Part shown: positions 8,135-15,819 of the stretch, in pieces
How positions within the stretch are numbered: position 1 is the first letter of the stretch
How the letters are laid out: every line of letters begins with the position of its first letter
NCBI RefSeq assembly: GCF_007556755.1
Contig: NZ_VJOO01000005.1
Location: 1-64,000, forward strand
Reading direction: 5' to 3'
Origin: Tepidimonas fonticaldi
Lineage (GTDB): Bacteria; Pseudomonadota; Gammaproteobacteria; Burkholderiales; Burkholderiaceae_C
DNA: 64,000 nucleotides
The notes under the pieces: generated by a model
Database searches by the model: none
Told to the model about the DNA's origin: nothing
The model's input: the letters and a program-made list of their open reading frames with translations, nothing else
Made by a program: the position numbers and the translations under genes

Positions 8135-8925
8135 GTCATCGCGGCCGCCAGGCCGTACAGAATCAGCGCAAAGACGCGTTTGAGGGTGGAGACGGGCAGC
8201 GCGTGGGCCACGCGCACCCCCACCGGGGCCATGAGCACGCTGGCGCTGGCAATGACGGCCAGCGCGGGCAAAAAGATGAAGCCCAGCGACCCTGCGGGTC
8301 GGCCCGCCACCTGGGCGCCCGACCAGATGTAGCCCACGGCGTTGGCCAGCGCGATGGGAAAGCCGAGCGCCGCGCTGGTGGCGACCGCCTGGTGCATGGC
8401 GACGTTGCACCAAGTCATGAACGGGACGCTGATGAAGCCCCCGCCCGCGCCGACCAGGCCGGACAGAAATCCGATGAGCCCGCCAGCGGCAAACTGTCCG
8501 CCCGGGCCGGGCAGGCTGCGGTGCGCCGAGGGTTTGCTCCCCCGCAGCATTTGCGTGGCCGAAAAGGCGACGAACCCGGCAAACAGCAAGGCCAGCCAGC
8601 GCCCCTGCACGATGCGAAAGACCCCCGCACCCGCCAGCGCGGCCCCAAGCACGATGCCCGGTGCCAGCCGCGCCACCAGATCCCAGCGCACGACGCCCCG
8701 CCGATGGTGCGCGCGCACGCTGGAGATGGAGGTGAACACGATGGTGGCCATCGAGGTGGCGATGGCCATCTTGACCGCCAGATCGGCCGAGATGCCGCGG
8801 TGGCTCAGAATGAAGGTGATGAAGGGCACGAGGAGCATGCCGCCGCCGATGCCCAGCAGCCCCGCAAAAAATCCGGTCACGAGGCCCAGAGCGGCCAATT
8901 CGGCGATTAGCAGGGGGTCGAGCAT
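8113..8925 (-). CDS. TauE/SafE (DUF81) family sulfite/organosulfonate exporter-like permease
   Basis: This 270-residue integral membrane protein of the TauE/SafE family has about eight hydrophobic segments arranged as two repeats. The repeat signature is seen twice: GFFAGLLGIGGGMLLVPF near the N-terminus and GLIGFLSGLVGAGGGFISVP in the middle. Family members export sulfite, sulfoacetate or related anions; the substrate here is unknown. The start at 8925 matches the usual short N-terminus before the first helix. It ends inside the 3' end of rraA (22-base convergent overlap), and its start lies 57 bases downstream of the 3' end of the 6S RNA on the same strand. Confidence 0.88.
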   Translation of the reverse strand: MLDPLLIAELAALGLVTGFFAGLLGIGGGMLLVPFITFILSHRGISADLAVKMAIATSMATIVFTSISSVRAHHRRGVVRWDLVARLAPGIVLGAALAGAGVFRIVQGRWLALLFAGFVAFSATQMLRGSKPSAHRSLPGPGGQFAAGGLIGFLSGLVGAGGGFISVPFMTWCNVAMHQAVATSAALGFPIALANAVGYIWSGAQVAGRPAGSLGFIFLPALAVIASASVLMAPVGVRVAHALPVSTLKRVFALILYGLAAAMTYEAWSG

Positions 8926-8981
8926 GCCAACAGCGCAGCGGTGCCAGCGCGCAGGACGGCGCCGGGGGTGGGCGAAGAGGT

Positions 8982-9151
8982 GTCTGCCAAGCCGCCGGGC
9001 CGGCATCCTGAACGCGGGGGTTCAGGTGGGCGAGGGCAGCGCAGCTTCGGGTTCGTCTGACGCGAGACGATCGCGCCCACTGCACGATGTACCAAGCCCG
9101 GGCTCAAAGAGCATTGGTTCAAGGAATATAAAGCCCGGCGGTTGACAGACG
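8982..9151 (-). ncRNA. ssrS: 6S RNA
   Basis: This is a strong structural match to 6S RNA, which mimics an open promoter and binds sigma70 RNA polymerase in stationary phase. On the minus strand the 5' end (9150-9133, GUCUG...GCCGGGC) pairs with the 3' end (about 9000-8982, GCCCGGC...CAGAC) in an 18-bp closing stem with a single bulged C. Inside are the CCUUGAACC element, a long internal bubble, and the hairpin CCUGAAC/GUUCAGG followed by AUGCCGGCC, matching the conserved 3' arm of E. coli 6S (CCUUGAAC...GUUCAAGG). Position beside zapA is the classic ssrS locus. Ends are approximate (about 170 nt). Confidence 0.87.
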
Positions 9152-9156
9152 CCCCC

Positions 9157-9162
9157 ATTGTA
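9157..9162 (-). promoter_or_regulatory. -10 element of the 6S RNA promoter
   Basis: TACAAT on the minus strand ends six bases before the paired 5' end of the 6S RNA, the right distance for a sigma70 start. No convincing -35 hexamer is seen at 16-18 bases upstream. Confidence 0.6.
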
Positions 9163-9232
9163 CGCCGGTGTCAGGCCGATCGTGCGACGGCATACCGCGC
9201 AGGCGCACCCAGGGGGCCGTCGCCTCCGGGCA

Positions 9233-9610
9233 TCAAAGCAACTGGTCGTCGGCCGCGAGCGCGCCGTCGATACGCGCGATCAGCCGGCGCAGGGCCTCGT
9301 CGGCTTCGGCCGACAGAGCCGGCGCGGCGTCGGCCGTGGGGGTGTCGCCCCCTTCGGCCGTGCCGAAGGACGAGTTGCGAAAGGCCAGCGAGGGATCCCG
9401 GTGCGAGGCGTCGAAGGCGATGTTGAGCGCGGCGAGCACGGCGATGCGGTCGCGTGCCTTGACCTTGCCCGCGTCACGGATGCGGCACATGGCGGCGTCG
9501 ACCTTGGCCACCGCCTCGCGCAGCGCCTCTTCGCCGTCCACGGGGCAGGCCAGCAGGTAGGTCTGGCTCATGATTTGGACCTCGACCTGTTTGATGCCCG
9601 GTTTGCTCAT
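9233..9610 (-). CDS. zapA: Cell division protein ZapA
   Basis: ZapA is a cytosolic FtsZ-associated protein that bundles protofilaments at the Z-ring. The 125-residue product has the N-terminal beta-rich head (VEVQIMSQTYLLACPVDGEE, residues 9-28) and a long helical coiled-coil region containing the family stretch KVDAAMCRIRDAG and RIAVLAALNIAFD. A longer, more variable Ala-rich C-terminus follows residue 95. It is translationally coupled to the upstream small coiled-coil gene (4-base overlap), and 6S RNA lies immediately downstream, the standard proteobacterial order. Confidence 0.9.
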   Translation of the reverse strand: MSKPGIKQVEVQIMSQTYLLACPVDGEEALREAVAKVDAAMCRIRDAGKVKARDRIAVLAALNIAFDASHRDPSLAFRNSSFGTAEGGDTPTADAAPALSAEADEALRRLIARIDGALAADDQLL

Positions 9611-9816
9611 GGGGCGTCCTCCTCGGCGGCGACACTGGCGATCACGGCGTCCAGGCGCTGCCGGGCGGCCGCGCATTGCGCAAGCAGGTGATCGCGCTCC
9701 TGCGCCAGGCGCTGGACCTCCTGCTGCAGCAGGGCCTGGGTGCGCAGCAGTTCCTGATGCCGCAAAAGCAGCCGTTCGAGCCGCTGGGCGAGCTCTTCAA
9801 TGATCGCAGGCGTCAT
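9607..9816 (-). CDS. Small coiled-coil protein paired with ZapA (ZapB-like/TIGR02449-like)
   Basis: This 69-residue, almost entirely helical protein has a heptad-like pattern (LAQRLERLLLRHQELL through ERDHLLAQC). Small coiled-coil proteins immediately upstream of zapA are widespread in gamma- and betaproteobacteria (TIGR02449 family) and are thought to join ZapA/FtsZ, by analogy with ZapB. The start at 9816 is chosen over an upstream ATG at 9858, which would run into the B12 riboswitch promoter. The stop overlaps the zapA ATG (ATGA). The division role is inferred from context. Confidence 0.72.
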   Translation of the reverse strand: MTPAIIEELAQRLERLLLRHQELLRTQALLQQEVQRLAQERDHLLAQCAAARQRLDAVIASVAAEEDAP

Positions 9817-9853
9817 GACCCGCGAATTGTAGGGGTCGCGCAAGGGTTCGAAA

Positions 9854-9859
9854 TACAAT
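9854..9859 (+). promoter_or_regulatory. -10 element for the cobalamin riboswitch transcript
   Basis: TACAAT lies about seven bases before the first aptamer nucleotides. The -35 region is not recognisable, which suggests either an activator or a weak promoter. The divergent small coiled-coil gene starts only about 40 bases away. Confidence 0.5.
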
Positions 9860-9865
9860 GTGGGG

Positions 9866-10084
9866 CGTTGGTGCTCGCGCCGCGGTTCTCGCGGCGCAGT
9901 TAAACGGGAAGCTTGGGGGGATGCCGGCCGCTCGGCCGGATCCTAACCAGCGCTGCCCCCGCAACGGTAAGTGGACGGGTGCGTGTGGTTCGCGCACCCC
10001 GCTTTCGCCCGTCGGTCACTGGATGCCTGGCATCTGGGAAGGCCCGCGAAGGTTGCTTCCACCAGCCCGGATACCGGCCAACGC
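9866..10084 (+). promoter_or_regulatory. Cobalamin (AdoCbl) riboswitch
   Basis: This is a cobalamin riboswitch aptamer in the 5' leader of btuB. Diagnostic elements in order are: an 8-bp GC hairpin at 9877-9897; GGGAAG near 9906; the highly conserved GCCCCCGCAACGGTAAG core across 9955-9971; a long P6-type arm with GGTTCGCGC; the CACTGG and GGGAAGGC segments (about 10018-10043); and a perfect B12 box AGCCCGGATACCGGCC at 10064-10079. ACCGGCC (10073-10079) can pair with GGCCGGT (10107-10113), a plausible expression platform. No T-run follows, so control of translation or Rho access of the btuB mRNA is more likely than intrinsic termination. Binding of B12 would repress btuB and the coupled downstream genes. 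Confidence 0.96.
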
Positions 10085-10174
10085 GGTGATCGGCTCGACG
10101 CGGTCGGGCCGGTTGTGACGTCCACGCACCGTCGGGGAAGGCGGTGAGGACACGTTCGTTTGGTTCGTGCTTTC

Positions 10175-12040
10175 ATGAAAACGCCTCTCGTGCGCGCCGC
10201 CGCGGCCGCGCTCGCACCTGCCCTGCCGGTGGGTGCCTTGTTGTGTGTACCCCTGGCCCATGCGGCCGATGACACCCCGGCTGGGGCCGGCCCGTCCCTG
10301 GGGGCGGTGGTGGTTAGTGCCACCCGCTCGCAGCAGCCCATCACCGACGTGATCGCCGATGTGACGGTGATCGACCGCGACACGATCGAGCGCAGCGGCG
10401 CCGCCGCGCTGGCCGATGTCCTGGCGCGGGTGCCGGGTGTCACCATCAGCCGCAACGGCGGGCCGGCCACGACGACAAACGTCTACCTGCGCGGCGCCGA
10501 GGGCCGTTTCACCGCGGTGTTCATCGACGGGGTGCGCATCGATTCGCAATCCACCGGCGGGGCGACCTGGAATGCGATCCCGTTGTCGCAGGTGGATCGC
10601 ATCGAGGTGCTGCGCGGTCCGGCCGCGGCCATCTATGGCTCGGACGCGCTGGCTGGGGTCGTGCAGATCTTTACGCGGCAGGGCGAGGCCGGGTTCTTCC
10701 CCTCGGTGCGGGTGGGGCTGGGCAGTCAGGACACGCGCACGCTCGGGGTGTCGCTGCGCGGTGGCGCCGAGGGCGTGGACTATGCGGTGGGCGTGGGGAC
10801 CGAGCGCAGCGACGGCTTCAATGTCCGCCCGCTGGGCAACCCGGACCGCGACGGCTACCGCAACGAAAACCTGTCCGGCCGCATTGGCTGGCAGGTGGCC
10901 CCCGGGCAGAAACTGGACGTGACGCTGCTGGACAGCCGTCAGCGCGCCGATTACGACGGATTCACGCCCGGGCTGGACGACCAGAGCCTGCACCGCCTGC
11001 GCACGGCCGGGCTGCACTGGACGGCGCAGTGGAGCGATGTCTGGTCCACCCGCGCCAGTCTGACCCGCGGCACCGACCGCTACGAGACGACGCCGTCGCC
11101 GTACCTGACCGAGACGCGCGTGACCACCGCGCTGCTGCGCAACGAAGTGCGGCTGGGCCAGGGCCTGATGACGGTCGATCTGGAGCGGCGCGAGGATGCG
11201 CTGCAAAACCGCAGCACCACGCCGGCCCGCACCGACCGCCACCAGAACGCCCTGGCCGTGGGTTACGGCTGGCGGTCGGGGCCGCACAACCTGCAGGTCA
11301 ATGCGCGCCACGACGACGACAGCGAATTCGGCGGCCAGTCCACCGGGCTGCTGGCCTATGGCTATGACGTCAGCCGCACGCTGCGCCTGACGGCGTCGGC
11401 GGGTACGGCGTTCCGGGTGCCGACGCTGTTTCAGCGCTTCAGCATCTACGGCACGCCGGACCTGAAGGCCGAGACCGCGCACAACGTCGAGGCCGGTGTG
11501 CACTGGCAATCCGGCACGGACCGCCTGGCCGTGGTGGTCTACCGCAACCGCGTGCGCGACCTGATCGACTACGTGAGTGGGCCGGGGCCGTGCGTCAACG
11601 GCGTGGGAACGTACGCCGGTTGCTACGGCAATGTCGGGCGGGCCCGCATCACGGGGGTGACGTTCAGCGGCGGCACCCGGGTCGGTGCGGTCAACCTGGG
11701 CGGCTCGTGGGACGTGATGCGACCCAAGAATGCGTTGACGGACAAGTGGCTGGCGCGCCGCGCGCGGTCGCGGGCGACCCTGACGGCCGACACCGCGCTG
11801 GCCGGCTGGCGCCTGGGTGGCGAGGTGCAATACGTGGGCGAGCGCTACAACAACGCGGCCAACACCCAGCGGCTGCCTGGGTACACCCTGCTCAACCTGA
11901 CGGCCGAGCGGCCGCTGGGGCGCGACTGGCGCTTGCTCGCGCGCATCGACAACGCGACCGATCGCGCCTACGAATCGGTGCTGGGCTATGCCACGGCGGG
12001 CCGCACGGTGTTCGTCGGCCTGACCTGGGCCCCACGCTGA
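10175..12040 (+). CDS. btuB: TonB-dependent vitamin B12 receptor BtuB
   Basis: This outer-membrane receptor imports cobalamin or cobinamide using TonB energy. The 621-residue precursor has a signal peptide ending AHAADD and a TonB-box-like VVVSATRS segment (about 46-53). The plug domain follows with IERSGAAALADVLARVPGV, YLRGAEGRFTAVFIDGVRI and VDRIEVLRGPAAAIYGSDALAGVVQIFT, then a 22-strand barrel ending in an aromatic/hydrophobic terminal strand. Start choice is uncertain: TTG at 10160 has GTGAGGA nine bases upstream, whereas the ATG at 10175 has no good ribosome site. It follows the B12 riboswitch directly, which supports a B12 rather than siderophore ligand. Confidence 0.92.
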   Translation: MKTPLVRAAAAALAPALPVGALLCVPLAHAADDTPAGAGPSLGAVVVSATRSQQPITDVIADVTVIDRDTIERSGAAALADVLARVPGVTISRNGGPATTTNVYLRGAEGRFTAVFIDGVRIDSQSTGGATWNAIPLSQVDRIEVLRGPAAAIYGSDALAGVVQIFTRQGEAGFFPSVRVGLGSQDTRTLGVSLRGGAEGVDYAVGVGTERSDGFNVRPLGNPDRDGYRNENLSGRIGWQVAPGQKLDVTLLDSRQRADYDGFTPGLDDQSLHRLRTAGLHWTAQWSDVWSTRASLTRGTDRYETTPSPYLTETRVTTALLRNEVRLGQGLMTVDLERREDALQNRSTTPARTDRHQNALAVGYGWRSGPHNLQVNARHDDDSEFGGQSTGLLAYGYDVSRTLRLTASAGTAFRVPTLFQRFSIYGTPDLKAETAHNVEAGVHWQSGTDRLAVVVYRNRVRDLIDYVSGPGPCVNGVGTYAGCYGNVGRARITGVTFSGGTRVGAVNLGGSWDVMRPKNALTDKWLARRARSRATLTADTALAGWRLGGEVQYVGERYNNAANTQRLPGYTLLNLTAERPLGRDWRLLARIDNATDRAYESVLGYATAGRTVFVGLTWAPR

Positions 12041-12049
12041 GGCCGGGTC

Positions 12050-13441
12050 ATGGCCCCGGTGACCGCCGCTGTAAACGCTGCCGCCATGCGCTGCCCCGCG
12101 CTGCTGATCGCGGCCCCGGCCTCCGGTCAGGGCAAGACCAGCGTCACCGCGGCGCTGGCGCGCTGGCACGCGCGCCAGGGGCGGCGCGTGCGGGTGTTCA
12201 AGTGCGGGCCGGATTTTCTTGACCCGCAATGGCTCGAGCGAGCCAGCGGCCACCCGGTGGACAACCTCGACCTCTGGATGAACGGCGAGGCCGACGTGCG
12301 CGCGCGGCTGGCGCGCGCGGCGCAGCAGGCCGACCTGATCCTGATCGAGGGGGTGATGGGCCTCTACGACGGCGAGCCCAGCGCCGCCGAACTGGCGCAG
12401 CGACTGGGCATCCCGGTGCTGGCGGTGGTGGACGCCGGAGCGATGGCGGGCACCTTCGGCGCTCTGGTGCACGGGCTGCGCCACTACCGGCCGGGGCTGC
12501 CGTGGGCAGGGGTGCTGGCCAACCGCGTCGCCGGCACGGGGCACGCGCAGATGCTGCAAGCGGCGCTGCGCGACGGCGACGGCCCCTGGTGGGGAGCGCT
12601 GCCGCGTGACGAAGGTTTTGCCCTGCCGCAGCGCCACCTCGGCCTGACGCAGACTGGTGAGCTGCCCGATGCGCTGGTCCGGCTGGATCGCTTGGCCGAT
12701 GCGCTGGAGGGCACGTCGTTGGGCCAGCTCGATGGGTCCGAATGGCAGCGCTGGGCGGTGGCGCTGGAGGTGCCGGCCGAACTGCCCGTGGTGGAGCCGT
12801 GGCTGGCCGGGCGCCGCGTCGCGGTGGCGCGCGATGCGGCGTTCAGCTTCATCTACCCCGCCAACGTGGAGACGCTGCAGGCGCTGGGGGCGGAGGTGGT
12901 GTTCTTTTCGCCGCTGGCGGACGAGCCGCTGCCCGACGCCGATGCGCTGTGGCTGCCGGGTGGCTACCCCGAGCTGCACGCCGACACGCTGGCTGCCGCG
13001 GGCCGCACGCGCGCCAGCGTGCAGCGCCACGTGCAGGCGGGCCGCCCGGTGTGGGCGGAGTGCGGCGGCATGCTGGCGCTGCTGGAGGGCCTGACCCTGG
13101 CCGACGGGCGGCGCGTGCCGATGTGGGGGCTGCTGCCGGGCGAGGCCGTCATGCGCGCGCGGCTCGTGGCGCTGGGGCCGCATGCGTGGGCGACACCCTG
13201 GGGCGAGCTGCGCGGGCATACCTTTCACTACTCGGAGACGCAGACTGCCCTTGCGCCCGCGGCGCACACCACCCCGGCGCGGGCGCATGGCCGGCCTGAG
13301 GCCATCTGGCGCCACGGGCCGGTCCGGGCGAGTTACTTTCACGCCTGGTTTGCTTCGGCTCCGCAGGCGGCGGCGCAATTGTTTCTGCCCTTGCCGCAGG
13401 AGGGGCCAGCCTCGGTGATGGTGCAGGAGACCGCCGCATGA
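12050..13441 (+). CDS. cobB: Cobyrinic acid a,c-diamide synthase (hydrogenobyrinate a,c-diamide synthase)
   Basis: CobB/CbiA uses glutamine and ATP to amidate the a and c side chains of the corrin ring; in the aerobic route the substrate is hydrogenobyrinic acid, before cobalt insertion. The 463-residue protein has an N-terminal ATPase domain with P-loop PASGQGKTS (23-31) and the KCGPDFLDPQW motif. The C-terminal class-I glutaminase-like domain has nucleophile Cys338 in AECGGMLAL and a late HYSET/FHAWF histidine region. ATG at 12050 is taken; a second ATG at 12086 is possible. Its stop overlaps the next start (ATGA at 13438). Confidence 0.95.
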   Translation: MAPVTAAVNAAAMRCPALLIAAPASGQGKTSVTAALARWHARQGRRVRVFKCGPDFLDPQWLERASGHPVDNLDLWMNGEADVRARLARAAQQADLILIEGVMGLYDGEPSAAELAQRLGIPVLAVVDAGAMAGTFGALVHGLRHYRPGLPWAGVLANRVAGTGHAQMLQAALRDGDGPWWGALPRDEGFALPQRHLGLTQTGELPDALVRLDRLADALEGTSLGQLDGSEWQRWAVALEVPAELPVVEPWLAGRRVAVARDAAFSFIYPANVETLQALGAEVVFFSPLADEPLPDADALWLPGGYPELHADTLAAAGRTRASVQRHVQAGRPVWAECGGMLALLEGLTLADGRRVPMWGLLPGEAVMRARLVALGPHAWATPWGELRGHTFHYSETQTALAPAAHTTPARAHGRPEAIWRHGPVRASYFHAWFASAPQAAAQLFLPLPQEGPASVMVQETAA

Positions 13442-14301
13442 CCCGGCCCGACTTCGGCCCGCAGCGCATCGTCTGCCTGACGGAGGAGACCACCGAGTGG
13501 CTCTACCTGCTCGGGCAGCAGCACCGCATCGTCGGCATCAGCGGCTACACGGTGCGCCCGCCGCAGGCGCGGCAGGAAAAGCCGCGCGTCAGCGCCTTCC
13601 TGAACGCCAAGATCGACAAGATCCTGGCGCTGCGGCCGGATCACGTGTTCGGCTTTTCGGACCTGCAGGCCGACCTCGCCGCGGCGCTGATCCGCGCGGG
13701 CGTGGCGGTGACGGTGTTCAACCAGCGCAGCGTCGAGGAGATCTTTGCGATGCTGTGGCAGGTGGCGGCGCTGGTCGGCTGCGCGCAGCAGGGTGAGCGG
13801 CTCTTGGAGGCGATGCGGGCGCAGCACGCCGCGATGCGCGAGGCGGTGCACGAACGCCTGCAGCAGGGCGCGCGCCGCCCGCGGGTGTACTTCGAGGAGT
13901 GGGACGACCCGCCGATCACCGCCATCCGCTGGGTGTCGGAGCTGATCGAGCTGGCCGGCGGGCAGGACATCTTCCCGGAGCGCGCGCGCGAGTCGCTCGG
14001 CAAGGACCGGGTGCTGCCGGATCCGCAGGAGGTGGTGCGCCGCGCCCCCGATCTCATCATCGGCTCGTGGTGTGGCAAGAAATTCCGGCCCGAGCGCGTG
14101 GCCGCGCGGCCGGGCTGGCAGGACGTGCCGGCGGTGCGCGACGGCCAGCTGCACGAGATCAAGAGCGCCGACATCCTGCAGCCCGGCCCGGCGGCGCTGA
14201 CGGATGGCGTGGCGCAGCTGCACCGCATCATCCTGGCGTGGATGGACGGGCCAGGCCGCGCGGCGGCGGGCGAGCTCCCACGGGAGGGTGGCGATGCGTG
14301 A
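13438..14301 (+). CDS. BtuF-like cobalamin-binding protein without a signal peptide
   Basis: This 287-residue protein has the two-lobe helical-backbone fold of type III binding proteins (Peripla_BP_2 family). Typical motifs are RIVCLTEETTEWLYLLG, VVGISGY-like strands and LRPDHVFGFSDLQADL, with a closing-lobe motif GGQDIFPE. Unlike true BtuF proteins it starts directly with the first beta strand and has no signal peptide or lipobox, so it should be cytosolic. It is coupled to cobB (ATGA) and overlaps cobU by eight bases, so it is embedded in the salvage/assembly group. Handling or sensing of corrinoids in the cytoplasm is inferred. A genuine exported BtuF is encoded 550 bases downstream. Confidence 0.82.
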   Translation: MTRPDFGPQRIVCLTEETTEWLYLLGQQHRIVGISGYTVRPPQARQEKPRVSAFLNAKIDKILALRPDHVFGFSDLQADLAAALIRAGVAVTVFNQRSVEEIFAMLWQVAALVGCAQQGERLLEAMRAQHAAMREAVHERLQQGARRPRVYFEEWDDPPITAIRWVSELIELAGGQDIFPERARESLGKDRVLPDPQEVVRRAPDLIIGSWCGKKFRPERVAARPGWQDVPAVRDGQLHEIKSADILQPGPAALTDGVAQLHRIILAWMDGPGRAAAGELPREGGDA

Positions 14302-14857
14302 GCTGGTGCTGGGCGGGCAGAAGAGCGGCAAGTCGCGCTGGGCCGAAGGCCGCGCGGCGCAGTGGCTGGCGGCGGATGCGCGCCACCGCGCGGTGCTGCT
14401 GGCCACCGCCCAGCCGCGCGACGCCGAGATGCGCGCGCGCATCGAGCGCCACCGGCGCGAGCGCGCCGCGCGCGTGCCGGGGCTGGAGACGCTGGAGGTG
14501 ACCGGCGCGGAACTGCCGCAGGCGTTGGAGCGCCAGAGCTCGCCACAGGCGCTGGTGGTGGTGGATTGCCTGACGCTGTGGCTGACGCAGCTGGCGTGGC
14601 CGCCGGGGCGGGCGGCGGCGGTGGAGCTGGAGACGCTGGAGCCGCCGATGCAGGCGCTGGAGCAGGCGCTGCAGGCCGTCAGCGGCCCGGTGGTGCTGGT
14701 CGGCAACGAGATCGGCCTGGGCGTCATCCCGCTGGGCAGCGAGGCGCGCGCCTTCGTCGATGCGCTGGGCGCGCTGAACCAGCGCGTGGCGGCCTGCTGC
14801 GAGCGCGTCACGCTGATGGTGGCGGGCTGCCCGCTCACTGTGAAGGGGTCGGGATGA
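14294..14857 (+). CDS. cobU: Adenosylcobinamide kinase / adenosylcobinamide-phosphate guanylyltransferase
   Basis: CobU (CobP) phosphorylates the aminopropanol arm of adenosylcobinamide and then transfers GMP to make AdoCbi-GDP. The 187-residue protein has the family-specific P-loop GGQKSGKS (7-14), the IERHRRERAARVPGLETLE segment that carries the guanylylated-histidine region, the VVDCLTLWLTQL Walker-B-like strand, and the GNEIGLGVIPLG motif. Length matches the family. The start overlaps the preceding gene by eight bases and the stop overlaps btuF (ATGA), so it is translationally coupled on both sides. Confidence 0.95.
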   Translation: MRELVLGGQKSGKSRWAEGRAAQWLAADARHRAVLLATAQPRDAEMRARIERHRRERAARVPGLETLEVTGAELPQALERQSSPQALVVVDCLTLWLTQLAWPPGRAAAVELETLEPPMQALEQALQAVSGPVVLVGNEIGLGVIPLGSEARAFVDALGALNQRVAACCERVTLMVAGCPLTVKGSG

Positions 14858-15819
14858 TGGGGTTCAGGCGGCTTGCGCGGCTCGGATGGGCGGGGGCGCT
14901 GGGGCTGGCCGCCGCGCTGCTGGCCGGCTGGCCCGCGCGCGCCGAGGTGCGCATCACCGACGACCACGGCGTGGAGGTGCGGCTGGCGCAGCCGCCGCAG
15001 CGCATCGTCAGCCTGCTGCCGTCGCTGTCGGAGGCGGTGTGCGAGCTCGGCCGCTGCGATCGGCTGGTGGGGGTGGATCGCTACACCAACTGGCCGCCGG
15101 CGCTCGCGGGCGTACCGCGCGTCGGCGGCGGGCTGGATCCGAACATCGAGGCGATCGTGGCGCTGCGGCCCGACGTGGTGCTGCTGGCCACCTCCTCGCG
15201 CGCGATCGAGCGGCTGCGCGCGCTGGGGCTCAAGGTGGTGGCGCTGGAGCCGCGCACGCACCCCGACGTGCAGCGCGTGCTGCTGGCGCTGGGCGCGCTG
15301 CTGGAGGTGCCGGATGCGGCGCGCGTCTGGCGCGCCATCGACGCGGGGGTGTCGGCGGCGGCGCAGTCGCTGCCGCCGGCGGCGCGCGGGCTGCGCGTGT
15401 ATGTGGAGGTGAGCCCCGGGCCCTACGCGGCGGGGGAGGTGTCGTTTATCGGCCAGACGCTGCAGCGGCTCGGCGCGCGCAACGTGGTGCCGGCAGCGCT
15501 GGGCCCCTTTCCGAAGCTGAACCCGGAGTTCGTCGTGCGCGCCGACCCGGACGTGATCCTGGTCAGCAGCCGCGCCGCCGAGGCGCTGGCGCAGCGGCCC
15601 GGCTGGGCGCGGCTGCGCGCGGTGCGGCAGGGGCGGGTGTGTGCGTTCGACGCCGCGCAGTCGGACGTGCTGGTGCGCCCCGGCCCGCGCATGGCCGAGG
15701 CGGCGCGGCTGATGGCCGACTGCCTGGCGCGCGCCGCCGCCGGCCGCGGCGCGCAGGGGGAGGCGACGGGCGCTGCCGCGGGTCATGCCGCGGCCGCCGT
15801 GGCGGGAGGACGCCCGTGA
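14854..15819 (+). CDS. btuF: Periplasmic cobalamin-binding protein BtuF
   Basis: BtuF delivers B12 from the periplasm to BtuCD. The 321-residue precursor has an N-terminal signal peptide (FRRLARLGWAGALGLAAALL... ending ARA about residue 30). It continues with the diagnostic RIVSLLPSLSEAVCELG (residues about 49-65), GVDRYTNWP, a VGGGLDPNIEAIVALRPDVVL motif, and an FPKLNPEFVV region in the C-lobe. The last 25 residues are Ala/Gly-rich. It is coupled to cobU (ATGA) and to btuC (GTGA), giving a complete BtuFCD importer set. Confidence 0.93.
   Translation: MMGFRRLARLGWAGALGLAAALLAGWPARAEVRITDDHGVEVRLAQPPQRIVSLLPSLSEAVCELGRCDRLVGVDRYTNWPPALAGVPRVGGGLDPNIEAIVALRPDVVLLATSSRAIERLRALGLKVVALEPRTHPDVQRVLLALGALLEVPDAARVWRAIDAGVSAAAQSLPPAARGLRVYVEVSPGPYAAGEVSFIGQTLQRLGARNVVPAALGPFPKLNPEFVVRADPDVILVSSRAAEALAQRPGWARLRAVRQGRVCAFDAAQSDVLVRPGPRMAEAARLMADCLARAAAGRGAQGEATGAAAGHAAAAVAGGRP

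Noticed and set aside
9118-9130. AATATA/TATATT as the 6S RNA -10 element
   Set aside because: A start there would remove the 5' half of the closing stem; the TACAAT at 9157-9162 places the start at the paired 5' end.
10016-13378. A 1120-codon open frame on the minus strand across the riboswitch, btuB and cobB
   Set aside because: It is antisense to clear genes, is rich in Arg/His/Gln/Pro typical of shadow frames in GC-rich DNA, and has no recognisable domain.
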